From positions 806,001 to 870,000 of the forward strand of contig JAIVAN010000003.1 of the NCBI GenBank assembly GCA_020171895.1: a DNA stretch of 64,000 nucleotides, written 5' to 3'. The position numbers and the translations under genes are program-made. Within the stretch, counting starts at the first letter, position 1. Every line of letters starts with the position of its first letter. The stretch is from Bacillus timonensis (GTDB lineage: Bacteria > Bacillota > Bacilli > Bacillales > Bacillaceae_L). The notes beneath the pieces were generated by a model. It did no database searches, was not told the DNA's origin, and saw only the letters and a program-made list of their open reading frames with translations. This document shows positions 30,087 to 38,079 of this stretch, piece after piece.

Positions 30087-30898
30087 TAAACAAATTGAAC
30101 CAACGTTCGTTTTCCTTTCGAAAATGTCATTAAGTGTGTGTAGCCAACATCTTTGGCTAGTTTTATTGCTTTATCATATCCATATCCAACATCACTTGGA
30201 ATGTGAGCATCTGATGAAAGCACGATAGGAATACTCTTAGAAAAGCACATTTCTAAGAGCTTCCTACTTGGATAAATTTCTTTAATAGGCTTGCGTAATC
30301 CTGCTGTACTTATTTCGACACAGGTTTTGGAATTTGCTAGTGCCGATGTAATTTTTTCATACTGTTCGAATAAAAAATCTTCATCTTCTGGAACATAATT
30401 AAATATTTTGACTAAATCCAGATGACCTACAATATCAAATAGATTAGATTGAGCTAAAGTAACTATTTGATCAAAATAATCATTATAAATTTGATATACA
30501 TTTCTTTTACCCCATTCTGCTTTATAAACCTCTAAATCAATACCAAAGTCATCAATCCAATGTACTGAACCTATAACGTAATCGAATTCATATTGATTAA
30601 TAAATCTCTTCATTTCATCGTGTTTGCCTGGAGTATAATCCATTTCTATAGACATTTTAACATCAATATTTTTTCTCCATGCTTGGTAAAAGACCTTTAC
30701 ATAATCATCCATATCATAATAACGCCTTGCTTCAATCCATGGGTTGCTAATGATATTACTTGTTTGATAAAAGTGGTAAGCATGCTCAGAAATGCCGAAA
30801 TGTTCTATATTCTTCAACCTTGCTTCATCAGTAAACTTTTCTAAATAATTGAGCGTTAAAGTGCCCTTTTCCAAATGATTATGGTAGTCTGTAAGCAA
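30086..30898 (-). CDS. PHP-domain phosphatase (HisJ/HisK-like)
   Basis: A 270-residue metallohydrolase of the PHP family with the metal motifs in order: DYHNHLE at the N-terminus, ISEHAYHF, SVHWID, GHLDLVK, EISTAG and SSDAHIP. This layout fits histidinol-phosphatase-like or related phosphoesterases. No his genes are nearby, so the substrate is open. A TTG start (30896-30898) is favoured because GTAGGGGG lies about 7 nt upstream and the protein then begins at the first motif. It follows the M23 gene on the same strand. Confidence 0.78.
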   Translation of the reverse strand: MLTDYHNHLEKGTLTLNYLEKFTDEARLKNIEHFGISEHAYHFYQTSNIISNPWIEARRYYDMDDYVKVFYQAWRKNIDVKMSIEMDYTPGKHDEMKRFINQYEFDYVIGSVHWIDDFGIDLEVYKAEWGKRNVYQIYNDYFDQIVTLAQSNLFDIVGHLDLVKIFNYVPEDEDFLFEQYEKITSALANSKTCVEISTAGLRKPIKEIYPSRKLLEMCFSKSIPIVLSSDAHIPSDVGYGYDKAIKLAKDVGYTHLMTFSKGKRTLVQFV

Positions 30899-30923
30899 TT
30901 TGCAGCCCCCTACATACATTTCT

Positions 30924-31874
30924 TTATGATCTACTAATCACTAACACCTGTTGAGGGAAAATAAGATCATTCTTTAAATTATTTAATTCTTTTAACTTTT
31001 CAACAGATATCCCCACTGTTTTTGCAATTTGATTTAGTGAATCACCTGCTTGAACGACATATACCTTTTCATCTTCAGCATAAACCACTAACTTTTGTCC
31101 AATTTGTATATTAGTTGTGTTTAGACTATTCCATTCCATGATAGATTCAATAGAGACATTTTCTTTTACAGCTATACCCCATAAAGTATCATTTCTCTCA
31201 ACAATGACTGTTTTCAGATTTTCTTCGTTCTTGTAATTTGCTGAAACAGCTTCTACTTCTGCTTTCACCGTATCTGCAGTATTATTTATACTACTTTGAC
31301 TTTGTGGAGAATAAACAGAAGCTTGATGACTTGCCAGTTTTTGTTCGTTTAACTCCTTCATCGTATACAAATTATGCTCACTTAATACTGTTAGGGGATC
31401 TATTGCATGGTCCTTCTGATAATTCCATTCACCATTATGTATTTCAAAGTGCAAGTGTGCACCAGTTGATATTCCACTGTTTCCTATATTTCCAATTAGT
31501 TGACCTTGTGTTACTTTGTCACCTTCTTTAACAAGTCGTTTACTTAGATGAGCATAAACTGTTTCAAATCCGTTAGGATGTTTTATAAAAACAACATGAC
31601 CGTATGTAGAGGAATAGTAAGATTTATTTACTACACCATCATCAACCGAAAATACTTCTTCTCCATATTCAGCAACAATATCAATACCTTTATGTCTTCC
31701 ATGTCTTGTTCCAAAATGGTCACTGATATTACCTGATACAGGCCAAGCCCAATCCTTTGTTAATGATTGTAAATCAGTTGACTCTGCACTAGTTGAACGG
31801 CCTCCAATGAAAAGAACTCCAATACATATACCCATAATGACTGCGATAACTAATCTTTTTATAATATCTTGCAT
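30924..31874 (-). CDS. Secreted M23 endopeptidase with two LysM domains
   Basis: A 316-residue extracytoplasmic protein. An N-terminal signal or anchor segment precedes a Peptidase_M23 (LytM) domain with zinc motifs HKGID (HxxxD) and HLHFE (HxH), both intact. Two C-terminal LysM domains follow (VIVERNDTLWGIA and YVVQAGDSLNQIA), so it should bind and cut peptidoglycan cross-bridges. The ATG at 31872-31874 follows AAGGAGGAG. Whether it serves sporulation or vegetative growth cannot be told from sequence. Confidence 0.85.
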   Translation of the reverse strand: MQDIIKRLVIAVIMGICIGVLFIGGRSTSAESTDLQSLTKDWAWPVSGNISDHFGTRHGRHKGIDIVAEYGEEVFSVDDGVVNKSYYSSTYGHVVFIKHPNGFETVYAHLSKRLVKEGDKVTQGQLIGNIGNSGISTGAHLHFEIHNGEWNYQKDHAIDPLTVLSEHNLYTMKELNEQKLASHQASVYSPQSQSSINNTADTVKAEVEAVSANYKNEENLKTVIVERNDTLWGIAVKENVSIESIMEWNSLNTTNIQIGQKLVVYAEDEKVYVVQAGDSLNQIAKTVGISVEKLKELNNLKNDLIFPQQVLVISRS

Positions 31875-32130
31875 TGTTCTCCTCCTTGATAAACTAAGCA
31901 TTGTTAAGTATATATGTAAGCATGTCTTACATTAGACCAATTTTATTAGGTCACCTTTTATAATCTTAAGGTTAATTCTCTAAAAGTGTGGGTGTCTTTT
32001 GGAAATCTCCAACGACATAAAATTTAAGTTTTTTATTTAGTAAAAATATCCAATTAAATCTTTATTTGGCAAACACCTTTTCATTATGTGACACCTAAAG
32101 AAGAAATATGTAAAAAAGACATTAAAAAAA

Positions 32131-32151
32131 AAGACTAGCATATCTAGTCTC
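32131..32151 (-). terminator. Terminator of sigX-rsiX
   Basis: AGACTAG (32132-32138) pairs with CTAGTCT (32144-32150). Nine T follow on the minus strand. It lies 6 nt past the rsiX stop. Confidence 0.85.
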
Positions 32152-32156
32152 CTTGA

Positions 32157-33368
32157 TTATTGAAGTTGTATAGGATTAGGTGAAAATGGCACAATCATCG
32201 GAACATTAAATTGAATTTCCCCTATTTGATTGATGTTACCTATAAATGTAACTGTATCAAATCCAAATTCTTTTGCAGTTAACATAATTGATTCTACCAT
32301 TAAAATATTCTGCTCATCATTTTCTAGTACACTGTCTTGTGTAAATACAATCGTTACATGTCTATTCTTATTTTCAACAACTATATTCTCAATGGTAACA
32401 CCTTTAGGAATCGTTCGCTTTAAAGTAACCGATGGGTACTCAAAATCGTTGTACATAGAGAAGAAAGCATCTTCAAACGTTACTGCCGTCTTAACACCAG
32501 CCATTTTTATTGGAACTAAATATTTTTGATTAACTCCCTCTTTTGTATATAGAAGGTAGAATCTCTTATTTTGAGGTGTGATAGCAATTTCTTTAACTTT
32601 TCCTGTGTTTCCCATTTCAATTCCACTTTGACCATCAGTATAAAGAAGTGCATTCTCAAATAGGTTCCAACGAAATGTTTCTTCAATGGATTGCTTAAAC
32701 ATCTCCTCTTCCGTAGAAGATGAAAGATAAAAGTCTCTTGGAACATTTATGGTGACTGTATCGGAAATATCACCTTGTGAAAAAGTAGCCTTCCATAATG
32801 GACTATACGATAATCCCGTTACTGTTCGATCAATGGTCTTATTTAAGTCAGCTAGGGTTTCCTGCATTCTCTCCAAGAAATTAATGTCATGTCTTTCCTC
32901 AACTATAATACTAACTGGAATAATAAACTCAGCATTTTCGTCAGGAACTCCATATGTTAATATTTGTTGGTTAGGTGCATCCCATGCAACAAAACTCGTC
33001 TGTATTTCCTCATTCATAGCAAATGAATTTTCTTGTGCCTGATCAGCTGGAGCAATTCCTTTTTCAGCAACTTCTTCATCTTTCATTTCAGACTTTTTCA
33101 TATCTTGTGTAAAACCCTCTTCACTCGAATCTTGGCCTAAAGATAAATTCGATTCTTGGTTATTTAAAATTGAAGGGGCGATAATAAAGAAAATAAAAAG
33201 AGCTGCTGCAGTTGCAAGAGAAGGAAAAACCCAAGTGTATTTCTTTTTCTTTTTGACTTTCGAGGATATATTTTGATAAATATCCTGTGGACTTCTTTGA
33301 TCCTTTATCGATGGCATTTGTTTGAACAATTGTTCTAATTGTTCATCGTTCCACTCGGATTTTTTCAT
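32157..33368 (-). CDS. rsiX: Anti-sigma-X factor RsiX
   Basis: Membrane anti-sigma factor that holds SigX. The 403-residue protein has an N-terminal cytoplasmic SigX-binding segment (KSEWNDEQLEQLFKQMP), one transmembrane helix (about residues 45-66), and a large extracytoplasmic domain with an acidic linker. The gene overlaps the end of sigX by 26 nt, as in B. subtilis. The ATG at 33366-33368 is used; a TTG one codon earlier is possible, with GGAGGGGG upstream of both. Confidence 0.92.
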   Translation of the reverse strand: MKKSEWNDEQLEQLFKQMPSIKDQRSPQDIYQNISSKVKKKKKYTWVFPSLATAAALFIFFIIAPSILNNQESNLSLGQDSSEEGFTQDMKKSEMKDEEVAEKGIAPADQAQENSFAMNEEIQTSFVAWDAPNQQILTYGVPDENAEFIIPVSIIVEERHDINFLERMQETLADLNKTIDRTVTGLSYSPLWKATFSQGDISDTVTINVPRDFYLSSSTEEEMFKQSIEETFRWNLFENALLYTDGQSGIEMGNTGKVKEIAITPQNKRFYLLYTKEGVNQKYLVPIKMAGVKTAVTFEDAFFSMYNDFEYPSVTLKRTIPKGVTIENIVVENKNRHVTIVFTQDSVLENDEQNILMVESIMLTAKEFGFDTVTFIGNINQIGEIQFNVPMIVPFSPNPIQLQ

Positions 33369-33894
33369 CAACTACCCCCTCCTTTTCAGCCAGTTCTTCC
33401 ATAAAACCTTTTAATACCTTTAACGCACGATGTTGTGTTGTTTTCACTTTACTCTCTGTCCACCCTAAACTCTCTGCGGTTTCTGATATTGATAAGGATT
33501 GAATGTACCTTAAAACAAGGACTAATCGTTGATCTACCGTGCACTTATCTAGGCATTTATATAGCATTTGAATTTGTTCGTTTTGTAGCGCAATTTCATC
33601 AGGAAGTGGTGCAAAATCCTTTACCTGTTGTTTGTTCCAATCAAACGTTTCAACGATTCGTTGCTTCCATCCTTTTTGCTTTCGAAACGAGTCAATTGCT
33701 ACATGTCTTGCAATTGAAAAAAGCCACGTTTTTTCACTACTTTTGCCCTCAAACTTATCATAAGACTTTAACACTCTTATATATACTTCCTGAACGAGGT
33801 CTTCTGCTTGTTCACGATTTTTAACCATATAAAACAAGAAAGAAAAAACATCGTGATGATATTTTTCGTAAAGGTCTTGAAACACGGCGTCCAT
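33343..33894 (-). CDS. sigX: ECF sigma factor SigX
   Basis: Sigma-70 factor of the ECF group, controlling cell-envelope modification and antimicrobial-peptide resistance genes in B. subtilis. The 183-residue protein has region 2 (QEVYIRVLKSYDKFEGK, with the WLFSIARHVAIDS end) and region 4 (SISETAESLGWTESKVKTTQHRALK). It is followed by overlapping rsiX. A SigX-type promoter lies upstream, so autoregulation is expected. Here it is separated from resE by the cobalamin operon. Confidence 0.95.
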   Translation of the reverse strand: MDAVFQDLYEKYHHDVFSFLFYMVKNREQAEDLVQEVYIRVLKSYDKFEGKSSEKTWLFSIARHVAIDSFRKQKGWKQRIVETFDWNKQQVKDFAPLPDEIALQNEQIQMLYKCLDKCTVDQRLVLVLRYIQSLSISETAESLGWTESKVKTTQHRALKVLKGFMEELAEKEGVVDEKIRVER

Positions 33895-33922
33895 TAATCC
33901 TTACCCTCCGTTCATATAATTA

Positions 33923-33948
33923 GTCGTTAAATTTTTATAAAGGTTACA
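33923..33948 (-). promoter_or_regulatory. SigX-type autoregulatory promoter
   Basis: On the minus strand TGTAAC (33943-33948) and CGAC (33923-33926) are separated by 16 bp. This is the -35/-10 pattern recognised by SigX in B. subtilis, 29 nt before the sigX start. Confidence 0.75.
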
Positions 33949-34060
33949 CTTATGTATAAAATTTCATTCTCTTTCTATAATACAAGAAAAGTACAAAAAA
34001 TAGGTAATTAATTAATAAAATAATAGTTTTACTTCCAGCTCTATTATCAGTAATAAAATA

Positions 34061-34081
34061 AGTCGCCTAAAATAGGCGACT
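34061..34081 (-). terminator. Terminator of the cobalamin ECF operon
   Basis: AGTCGCCT (34061-34068) pairs with AGGCGACT (34074-34081), with TTATTTTATT following on the minus strand. It ends the operon 30 nt past the S-component gene. Confidence 0.88.
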
Positions 34082-34109
34082 CAGGTCAGAAAAGAAAAAA
34101 TGTCATTTC

Positions 34110-34796
34110 TTAATTGTGTAGCAGTCCATATTTACTTTTGAACCTTTTTAAAATCTTTATCCAATATTTACCGAAAATAATAATGAAAATAACATTTGAA
34201 ATAGCATGGGTTAGATCGAAATAAAAACTCGTAATAAAATATGTAAATATGGCTTTTAGAGAAATTTCTTGCAATAATCCTACAATAAACCAAACATTCA
34301 TTATCCATCCAAATAAGAATCCAGCAAAAAAACCATACAAACTAATTCCCCATATTTTTGAAAATAAAAAACTATTTCTTCCAAGTCCTGCTAAAAAACC
34401 AATTAGGCCCCAACTGTACATTTGCCATGGAGTCCACGGGCCTTGCCCTAAAAACATATTAGAAACAAAGGCTGCAATAGCTCCTATAAGAAAACCACTT
34501 TCGGCTCCGAAAACAAGACCACATATAATTATGATAAATGTTGTAGGTTGAACACTTGGTAACATTGAAAAAGGAATCCTACTCACAGCTGCAATAGCAG
34601 CTAGTGTAGAGAACATAACAATTTCCTTAGCACCAATCTGTTTTCTTTCATACATCCAAAAAAATAGCAGCAAAGAAATTGAGAGTACCGCGATTCCAAT
34701 GCCTAGAAAGTAATCACTGAAATAAAACACTGATACACCTAGAAAAAAAAGTGGAAAAACAATGAAACTAAATCTAATTAGTTCTTTCCGTTTCAA
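34110..34796 (-). CDS. ECF transporter S component, predicted corrinoid-specific
   Basis: A 228-residue membrane protein with six or seven helices and the S-component look: the alanine motif region (MFSTLAAIAAVSR) for docking to the T component, then GQGPWTPWQMYSWGLIGF, which resembles cobalamin-type (CbrT-like) S components. It overlaps the ATPase gene by 4 nt. The cobalamin riboswitch at the head of the operon and the DUF4430 proteins support vitamin B12 or a related corrinoid as the ligand. Specificity is inferred, not shown. Confidence 0.8.
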   Translation of the reverse strand: MKRKELIRFSFIVFPLFFLGVSVFYFSDYFLGIGIAVLSISLLLFFWMYERKQIGAKEIVMFSTLAAIAAVSRIPFSMLPSVQPTTFIIIICGLVFGAESGFLIGAIAAFVSNMFLGQGPWTPWQMYSWGLIGFLAGLGRNSFLFSKIWGISLYGFFAGFLFGWIMNVWFIVGLLQEISLKAIFTYFITSFYFDLTHAISNVIFIIIFGKYWIKILKRFKSKYGLLHN

Positions 34797-36448
34797 TTGT
34801 TTAGCCCCTCCTCCACTGTAATAAGTCCATCACAAACACCTCTTGTTATACGGCTTATTACCGTTGTGTAAAAATAATTATCCTTAAAAAACTCCATCGC
34901 AGTACCTATTGCAGAAATTTCACCATCAAACATAATTGCACAACGAGAGGAATATTGGGCTGCAAACTCCATATCATGTGTAGCCATTACAATCGTTTTT
35001 CCATTCTCGATTAGCATTTTTAGGAAGTCTCCGAACCTTTTTTTAGCTAATGGGTCCAATCCTTTTGTAGGTTCATCTATAAAAAGAATTGAAGGGTTGC
35101 TTATTAACAAACAAGCAAGTGCTGCTCTTTGTAACTCTCCCCCACTACAATCATAGGGATGCTTATGTAAAAGTTTTTCTATATCAAATATTTTATTAAT
35201 TGAAAAATATGATGTATTCTTTCCTGTCACACCCAGTTGGTCTGCTTGAAAATCTAATTCCTTTTGAATCGTATCGTGAATAAATAATGCTTTTGGATTT
35301 TGTGGTAGATAAGCTATTTCTTCTTGTAACTCTAACTGAGTATATTTTTGCATCAATCTATTCTTGAAAGAAATCTTCCCTTGCTGATTCTTTAATATTC
35401 CACTTAAAACTTTTAAAAGAGTTGATTTTCCTGAACCATTTTTTCCTAGTATCGTGAAAAGCTCACCTTGCTTAATCTCTACATCTAGGTTTTTAATTAC
35501 TGGTTTTTCTTTTTTTGCATACTGGAAATAGATCGAATTACATTCCATAATATTTACTTTCGTTTGTACCGTCGCATCTCCATCTCTACTAGGTTGTGGA
35601 ATCCTTTCAGCATTACTTAACACCCATTTTTTACCTTCTTTGACTGAAAGAGGTACTTCCCTAATTTCAGCAATATTGTTTGAATATGTTAAAACAAGCT
35701 TTGGAATTGAGGGTGTAAAGGACTTAATATAGGAATCATTCTTTCTCCAAGCAGTTAAAAAGAGATCAGTTGGAGCTGCATCTTCGATGATTTTCCCTTC
35801 TTTCATGACAATTATTCTATCTGCTAAATGGATTAACTCATCTAAACGATGCTCTACAAGAATCACTGTTATACCAAATTCTTGATTGAGCCTTCTCAGT
35901 AGTTGCAGGAACTCTTTAGCTGAAATTGGATCTAATTGTGAGGTTGGTTCGTCTAATAAGATTACTTTCGGTTGCAATAAAAGGATAGATGCAAGGTTCA
36001 TTAATTGCTTTTGTCCACCTGATATTTCAAACGTTTTCTTATATAAAAGTGGTTCTAAGTCGAAAAAATGAACGAATTCAGCAATCCGTTTTCTCATAAC
36101 TTTTGAGTCTAAATTCGCATTTTCCATTCCAAATACGAGCTCTTGGTATACTTCATCCATTGCAACTTGGTTATCAGGATCTTGAAATACAAATCCAATT
36201 TCAGAAGAAAGTCTATCAGATGAGAAACTATTAATATCTTCACCATAATAAAGGATAGAACCTATTGATTGACCAAAAGGTGTAATTTCTACTTTTAACT
36301 GCTTTAAAAGCGTACTTTTTCCACACCCCGATTCACCACTAATAACAATAAATTCCCCTTCACTACATGAAAAGTTAATGTCATTTAACGCAAATTCAGA
36401 CTGATCTGAGTATGAGAACGCTAGGTTATTTATTTTAAATACTTCCAT
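34793..36448 (-). CDS. Fused double ATPase of ECF transporter (A and A')
   Basis: A 551-residue protein with two ABC ATPase domains in one chain. Domain 1 has Walker A GESGCGKST (near residue 38), signature SGGQKQ, Walker B LLDEPTSQLD and the switch histidine in VEHRLDE. Domain 2 has Walker A GKNGSGKST, signature SGGELQ, FIDEPTKGLD and ATHDMEF. All are intact, so both sites should work. Start ATG at 36446-36448 lies inside the 3' end of the T-component gene. It corresponds to the EcfA-EcfA' pair, here fused. Confidence 0.88.
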   Translation of the reverse strand: MEVFKINNLAFSYSDQSEFALNDINFSCSEGEFIVISGESGCGKSTLLKQLKVEITPFGQSIGSILYYGEDINSFSSDRLSSEIGFVFQDPDNQVAMDEVYQELVFGMENANLDSKVMRKRIAEFVHFFDLEPLLYKKTFEISGGQKQLMNLASILLLQPKVILLDEPTSQLDPISAKEFLQLLRRLNQEFGITVILVEHRLDELIHLADRIIVMKEGKIIEDAAPTDLFLTAWRKNDSYIKSFTPSIPKLVLTYSNNIAEIREVPLSVKEGKKWVLSNAERIPQPSRDGDATVQTKVNIMECNSIYFQYAKKEKPVIKNLDVEIKQGELFTILGKNGSGKSTLLKVLSGILKNQQGKISFKNRLMQKYTQLELQEEIAYLPQNPKALFIHDTIQKELDFQADQLGVTGKNTSYFSINKIFDIEKLLHKHPYDCSGGELQRAALACLLISNPSILFIDEPTKGLDPLAKKRFGDFLKMLIENGKTIVMATHDMEFAAQYSSRCAIMFDGEISAIGTAMEFFKDNYFYTTVISRITRGVCDGLITVEEGLNN

Positions 36449-37314
36449 TTTAACCACTCTTTTCCTTCTAGCAATAGTGGAAAGCTAATAAATAATAGAA
36501 AGGGAATGACCAAATACAATTCGTTAGGCTTAAAAAAATGTTGTTGCAAACTTGGATATATCGTAAGTTTCCCAAACTCATAATGTAAAAATAGAAATAG
36601 ACAGGTTGAAAAACTTATGAATAAAAAGACCATACTAACCCAATCTTCTTTTTGAAACCTATACCTATAAAAAGAGGACTTTACTTTATTCTCATAGCCT
36701 CTTGCCTTCATAGATTCTGCTGTCTGTATTGCTTCTTCTAATGACCAAGTAAGTAATATCTGTAGTATGGTCATTCCATTCCTAGCTTTATTTAACAGAT
36801 TACCCGAACGCATGCTTATACCTCTTCTACTTTGAACAGCTATTATTTCATTTAACCTTCTCTTTAATAGAGGTACAAACCGCATAGTTAAAATTCCTAA
36901 TAAAGCTACTTTCGGAGTTATTTTACCGAACATATAAAATAATTTAATATCATTGATTATCGTATTAAAATATAAAAACATTATGAATATCCCTAAAAGA
37001 GAGAGTGCTGTCGTAATGCTATACACAACAGCCTCTAACATTACTGGATTGTCTCCTACATAAAAAAGAATATTAACACCACGACGATTTATTAGGGGAT
37101 TAATAACGATAATAAGTAAAACAATGAACAGATAATAAATACCCCATCTCTTAAGTTGAGAACCTTTATTGATAAATAAGAGGGTAATGATTATCGATAA
37201 AGTAGCAACTAATAAGAAAAAAGGGTGAAGTAGTAAAGTAAAAAAGACTCCTAATCCAACAAAATAGCTAAAACCCGTGAAAGGATGAAGAAATGATAAA
37301 CGACTCTCACTCAT
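36430..37314 (-). CDS. ECF transporter T component (CbiQ/EcfT-like)
   Basis: A 294-residue membrane protein with about five to six helices. The two cytoplasmic Ala-Arg-Gly-type coupling motifs that contact the ATPases are visible as QSRRGI near residue 160 and MKARGYE near residue 205. Its start overlaps the stop of the DUF4430 lipoprotein gene by 4 nt, and its 3' end overlaps the ATPase gene. It completes a dedicated (group I) ECF module independent of any shared EcfT elsewhere. Confidence 0.85.
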   Translation of the reverse strand: MSESRLSFLHPFTGFSYFVGLGVFFTLLLHPFFLLVATLSIIITLLFINKGSQLKRWGIYYLFIVLLIIVINPLINRRGVNILFYVGDNPVMLEAVVYSITTALSLLGIFIMFLYFNTIINDIKLFYMFGKITPKVALLGILTMRFVPLLKRRLNEIIAVQSRRGISMRSGNLLNKARNGMTILQILLTWSLEEAIQTAESMKARGYENKVKSSFYRYRFQKEDWVSMVFLFISFSTCLFLFLHYEFGKLTIYPSLQQHFFKPNELYLVIPFLLFISFPLLLEGKEWLKWKYLK

Positions 37315-38006
37315 TCAACATCCCTACCGAGATCCTCAGAATATATCCATTCTATACTGTCACCACTTTTAACTTTAACAGAACCAGCGCCAACATTGGA
37401 TTTTGTACCATTCACTTTAAAAACCCACCCACTCTTTGGACCATAATCAAATTCAAAAAGATTGGCAATTCCCTCAATATAAGCACTCGTTCCACTTCCG
37501 ACCACACTTATTGGTATCCCATTTTTTTTCGTCACTGCCTGTAGAACGGATAAAACTGTGTCTCCATTTTTCACTTCAACCGATGTTGTATTTAAGATTG
37601 TACCTTTACCTACAATCAAAATTTGTACAAAAGATTGAGAAGTTGTTTTATTTTCTGTGTTCTTTTCAGTCGTATTTTCTTTCGTATCTTTTTTATCTAA
37701 AGAACTCTTTTCCTGATTTTTAATATTACTTTTGTTCGTTTCTTCATCAACTTTCTCCTGATTATTTTCAAATTCTGAGATTTCCTTAGGATAGCTATCT
37801 GTTTTTTCGTAAGAGCTATCTATGGCTGTTGATAATTCTCCTAATTCTTCTTTTTTTAAATCTCCCTCAGAATTTTCAACTGCACTTTCTACTTCAGGCT
37901 TTTCTATTTGTTCAGGAGTAGCATCCTTTTTACTATGAGTACATGCTACTAATCCCATCAAAGTAATTAACATAAAAATAATCAAACTGAATTTGCTTTT
38001 CCTCAA
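37311..38006 (-). CDS. DUF4430 lipoprotein, predicted corrinoid relay
   Basis: A 231-residue lipoprotein. The lipobox LVAC has the modified cysteine at residue 22. Residues 23-126 are a disordered Glu/Lys/Ser/Thr-rich linker, and residues 127-231 form one DUF4430 domain (GWVFKVNG, VGAGSVKVKSGDSIEWIY, DLGRDV). DUF4430 resembles the C-terminal beta domain of eukaryotic transcobalamin and intrinsic factor. It may act as the extracellular ligand-handing protein of this ECF system. TTG start with AAAGGGTG upstream. Confidence 0.78.
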   Translation of the reverse strand: MRKSKFSLIIFMLITLMGLVACTHSKKDATPEQIEKPEVESAVENSEGDLKKEELGELSTAIDSSYEKTDSYPKEISEFENNQEKVDEETNKSNIKNQEKSSLDKKDTKENTTEKNTENKTTSQSFVQILIVGKGTILNTTSVEVKNGDTVLSVLQAVTKKNGIPISVVGSGTSAYIEGIANLFEFDYGPKSGWVFKVNGTKSNVGAGSVKVKSGDSIEWIYSEDLGRDVE

Positions 38007-38079
38007 ATTCTTTCACCCTTTGCTTTCTATTTATCTTGGTATTATATCCATTTTTTCACTAAGGGCAAATATGGAAAAA